Part shown: positions 62,526 to 64,000 of the stretch, piece by piece
How the letters are laid out: the number at the start of each line of letters is the position of its first letter
How positions within the stretch are numbered: position 1 is the stretch's first letter
From: Caldicellulosiruptor acetigenus
GTDB taxonomy: Bacteria > Bacillota > Thermoanaerobacteria > Caldicellulosiruptorales > Caldicellulosiruptoraceae
Reading direction: 5' to 3'
Length of the DNA stretch: 64,000 bases
NCBI RefSeq assembly: GCF_026914305.1
Contig: NZ_CP113866.1
Span: forward strand, 1,305,501 to 1,369,500
Program-made: the position numbers and the translations under genes
The notes under the pieces: generated by a model
What the model was told of the DNA's origin: nothing
The model's database searches: none
The model's input: the letters and a program-made list of their open reading frames with translations, nothing else

Positions 62526-64000
62526 TGTCAATCTCTCCTATGTTAAATATGTCAAGTTCTCTTTTTTGTTTTAGAAACTCAATAATTTCAACTACAGCTT
62601 TTGCAGTGTCAACTGAAGTGAAGATTGGCACTTTGTTTTCCACAGCAAATCTTCTTATCAAAAAACCATCTCTTTGCGGCTGTCTTCCTTTTGTAGGAGT
62701 ATTGATAACAATATTTATTTCTCCCTTTCTAATCAAATCTATTATATTTGGACTTCCTTCGGACACTTTTTTAACATAATTTGCAGCAACCTGATAAAAA
62801 TTCAGGTGTTTTGCAGTCTTTGATGTTGCATATATTTTGAATCCAAGCTTTTCAAACTTCTCAGCAATAGGGATGATTTCATTTTTATCAGGGTCGGCAA
62901 CAGTAAAAAGTACACCACCTTCTAATGGCAGCTTTGTTCCGCTTGCAACAAGCCCTTTGTAGAGAGCAACATAATAGTCTTTCGAAATTCCCATAACCTC
63001 GCCTGTTGACTTCATCTCAGGACCAAGTGATACTTCAACATCAGGCAGTTTTTCAAATGAGAAAACAGGAACTTTAAAGGCATAGAAATCTTTTTTCGGC
63101 AAAAGCCCAACTGTGTTTACCAAATCTTTCAGCTTATATCCCAAACTTACCATTGTTGCAAGCTCAACCATAGGGACACCAGTTACCTTGCTCAAAAACG
63201 GTACCGTTCTGCTGCCTCTTGGATTTACTTCGATAACATAAAGTTCTTCATTTTGAACAATAAACTGCACATTCATAAGCCCTTTGCATTCAAGCTCTCT
63301 TGCTATTTTGAGGGTGTATTCGACAATCTTCTCTTCAATATACTTTGAAATATTCCTTGCAGGATACAGTGAAATACTGTCTCCCGAATGAACACCCGCT
63401 CTTTCAATATGTTCCATTATCCCGGGTATCAAGATATCCTCGCCATCAGATATAGCATCAACCTCTATTTCTTTTCCGACGATGTATTTGTCAATGAGGA
63501 TGGGGTGGCTATTTAAATTCTTTGCATAGCTGAGCATCTCCACAATATCGTCATCGTCAAAGGCAATCTTCATACCCTGTCCGCCAAGAACGTATGATGG
63601 CCGCACAAGCACAGGATATCCCAATGAGTTTGCTATTCTTAGTGCTTCTTGCAGCGTATAACATGTGTAACCTGGAGGTCTTTTGATGTTAAGCTTATTC
63701 AAGATTTTGTCAAATCTTTCCCTGTCCTCTGCGATATCTATTCCCTCTGCGCTTGTACCAAAAATCTTGATACCCTCTTTTGCAAGCTGCTGAGAAAGTT
63801 TTATAGCTGTTTGACCACCAAATTGGACTATCACACCCTCTGCTCTTACTGTTTCAATAACATTTAACACATCTTCTTTTGTGAGAGGTTCAAAAAAGAG
63901 CATATCTGAAGTATCAAAATCAGTACTTACAGTTTCAGGATTGTTGTTGATAATCACAGACTTTATGCCAAGCTTTGAAAGTGTATAAACACTGTGTACA
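62506..64000 (-). CDS. carB: Carbamoyl-phosphate synthase large subunit, C-terminal half (partial)
   Basis: About 498 residues, open to the right edge. The frame opens with LSKLGIKSVIINNNPETVS, the start of the second (carbamate-phosphorylating) ATP-grasp half. The ATP-grasp core has RPSYVLGGQGMKI and VIEVNPRGSRTVPF. The C-terminal MGS allosteric domain (YATSKTAKHLN, INTPTKGRQPQRDGFLIRR) is complete. GTG 63957 is internal. It overlaps pyrK by 20 bases. Confidence 0.95.
   Translation of the reverse strand, partial: VHSVYTLSKLGIKSVIINNNPETVSTDFDTSDMLFFEPLTKEDVLNVIETVRAEGVIVQFGGQTAIKLSQQLAKEGIKIFGTSAEGIDIAEDRERFDKILNKLNIKRPPGYTCYTLQEALRIANSLGYPVLVRPSYVLGGQGMKIAFDDDDIVEMLSYAKNLNSHPILIDKYIVGKEIEVDAISDGEDILIPGIMEHIERAGVHSGDSISLYPARNISKYIEEKIVEYTLKIARELECKGLMNVQFIVQNEELYVIEVNPRGSRTVPFLSKVTGVPMVELATMVSLGYKLKDLVNTVGLLPKKDFYAFKVPVFSFEKLPDVEVSLGPEMKSTGEVMGISKDYYVALYKGLVASGTKLPLEGGVLFTVADPDKNEIIPIAEKFEKLGFKIYATSKTAKHLNFYQVAANYVKKVSEGSPNIIDLIRKGEINIVINTPTKGRQPQRDGFLIRRFAVENKVPIFTSVDTAKAVVEIIEFLKQKRELDIFNIGEIDNEAIRR

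Overview
The window reads as a chromosomal segment of a low-GC, thermophilic, anaerobic Gram-positive bacterium. The best guess is Caldicellulosiruptor/Anaerocellum or a close relative. This is inferred from gene content (in-frame PGK-TIM fusion, pyruvate phosphate dikinase, dimeric-type glycyl-tRNA synthetase, PyrK/PyrD class 1B, NADH-rubredoxin reductase with flavodiiron protein), from strong AGGAGG-type ribosome sites with many TTG/GTG starts, and from AT-rich spacers. I saw no rRNA, tRNA, insertion sequence, prophage or CRISPR array. No gene-free stretch exceeds about 215 bases.

Layout. 1-6.6 kb: the 3' end of a purine operon (purL end, purF, purM, purN, purH, purD), then a rubredoxin gene and a terminator. 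6.7-11.7 kb: an unrecognised 430-residue protein coupled to polA, coaE and a lytic transglycosylase. 11.7-16.6 kb: uvrB-uvrA behind a promoter with a LexA-type box. 16.6-19.1 kb (minus): a pyridine-nucleotide/rubredoxin reductase and a flavodiiron protein, which with the rubredoxin would make an O2/NO-reducing chain. 19.2-22.4 kb: a membrane-anchored beta-sandwich protein, an AEC carrier and guaA. 22.4-29.3 kb: the full F1Fo ATP synthase operon (atpI,B,E,F,H,A,G,D,C). 29.3-36.6 kb: an acidic zinc-ribbon protein, a DUF5685-like protein with a cysteine-tailed J-domain protein, M16 peptidase, dut, a YmxH-like protein, a coiled-coil protein, an Lrp regulator, an aminotransferase, and on the minus strand an RluA pseudouridine synthase. 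36.6-39.7 kb: era, recO, glyQS. 39.7-42.5 kb: ppdK as a single-gene unit.

42.5-49.75 kb is the lower-glycolysis operon: cggR, gap, a fused pgk-tpi, gpmI and eno, closed by a terminator whose bases overlap the next promoter. 49.8-51.3 kb: uxaC. 51.4-54.2 kb is a small accessory patch: a VapBC-type toxin-antitoxin pair, a YneA-like LysM protein, a stand-alone tyrosine recombinase and a stand-alone pyruvate-kinase C-terminal-domain protein. 54.3-59.0 kb: a branched-chain amino acid ABC transporter (livK,H,M,G,F). 59.0-64 kb (minus): a zinc-ribbon membrane protein and a pyrimidine operon read as carB (partial), pyrK, pyrD, a histidine phosphatase and pyrE.

Most genes are housekeeping. The most interesting points are regulatory or architectural: the PGK-TIM fusion with an in-phase A AAA AAG heptamer exactly at the domain junction; intercistronic hairpins without U-tracts at four operon boundaries; several well-formed palindromes on or beside promoters (vapBC, uxaC, liv, cggR, xer); the DUF5685/J-domain pair; and the unrecognised protein upstream of polA. 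I found no convincing large undescribed system.
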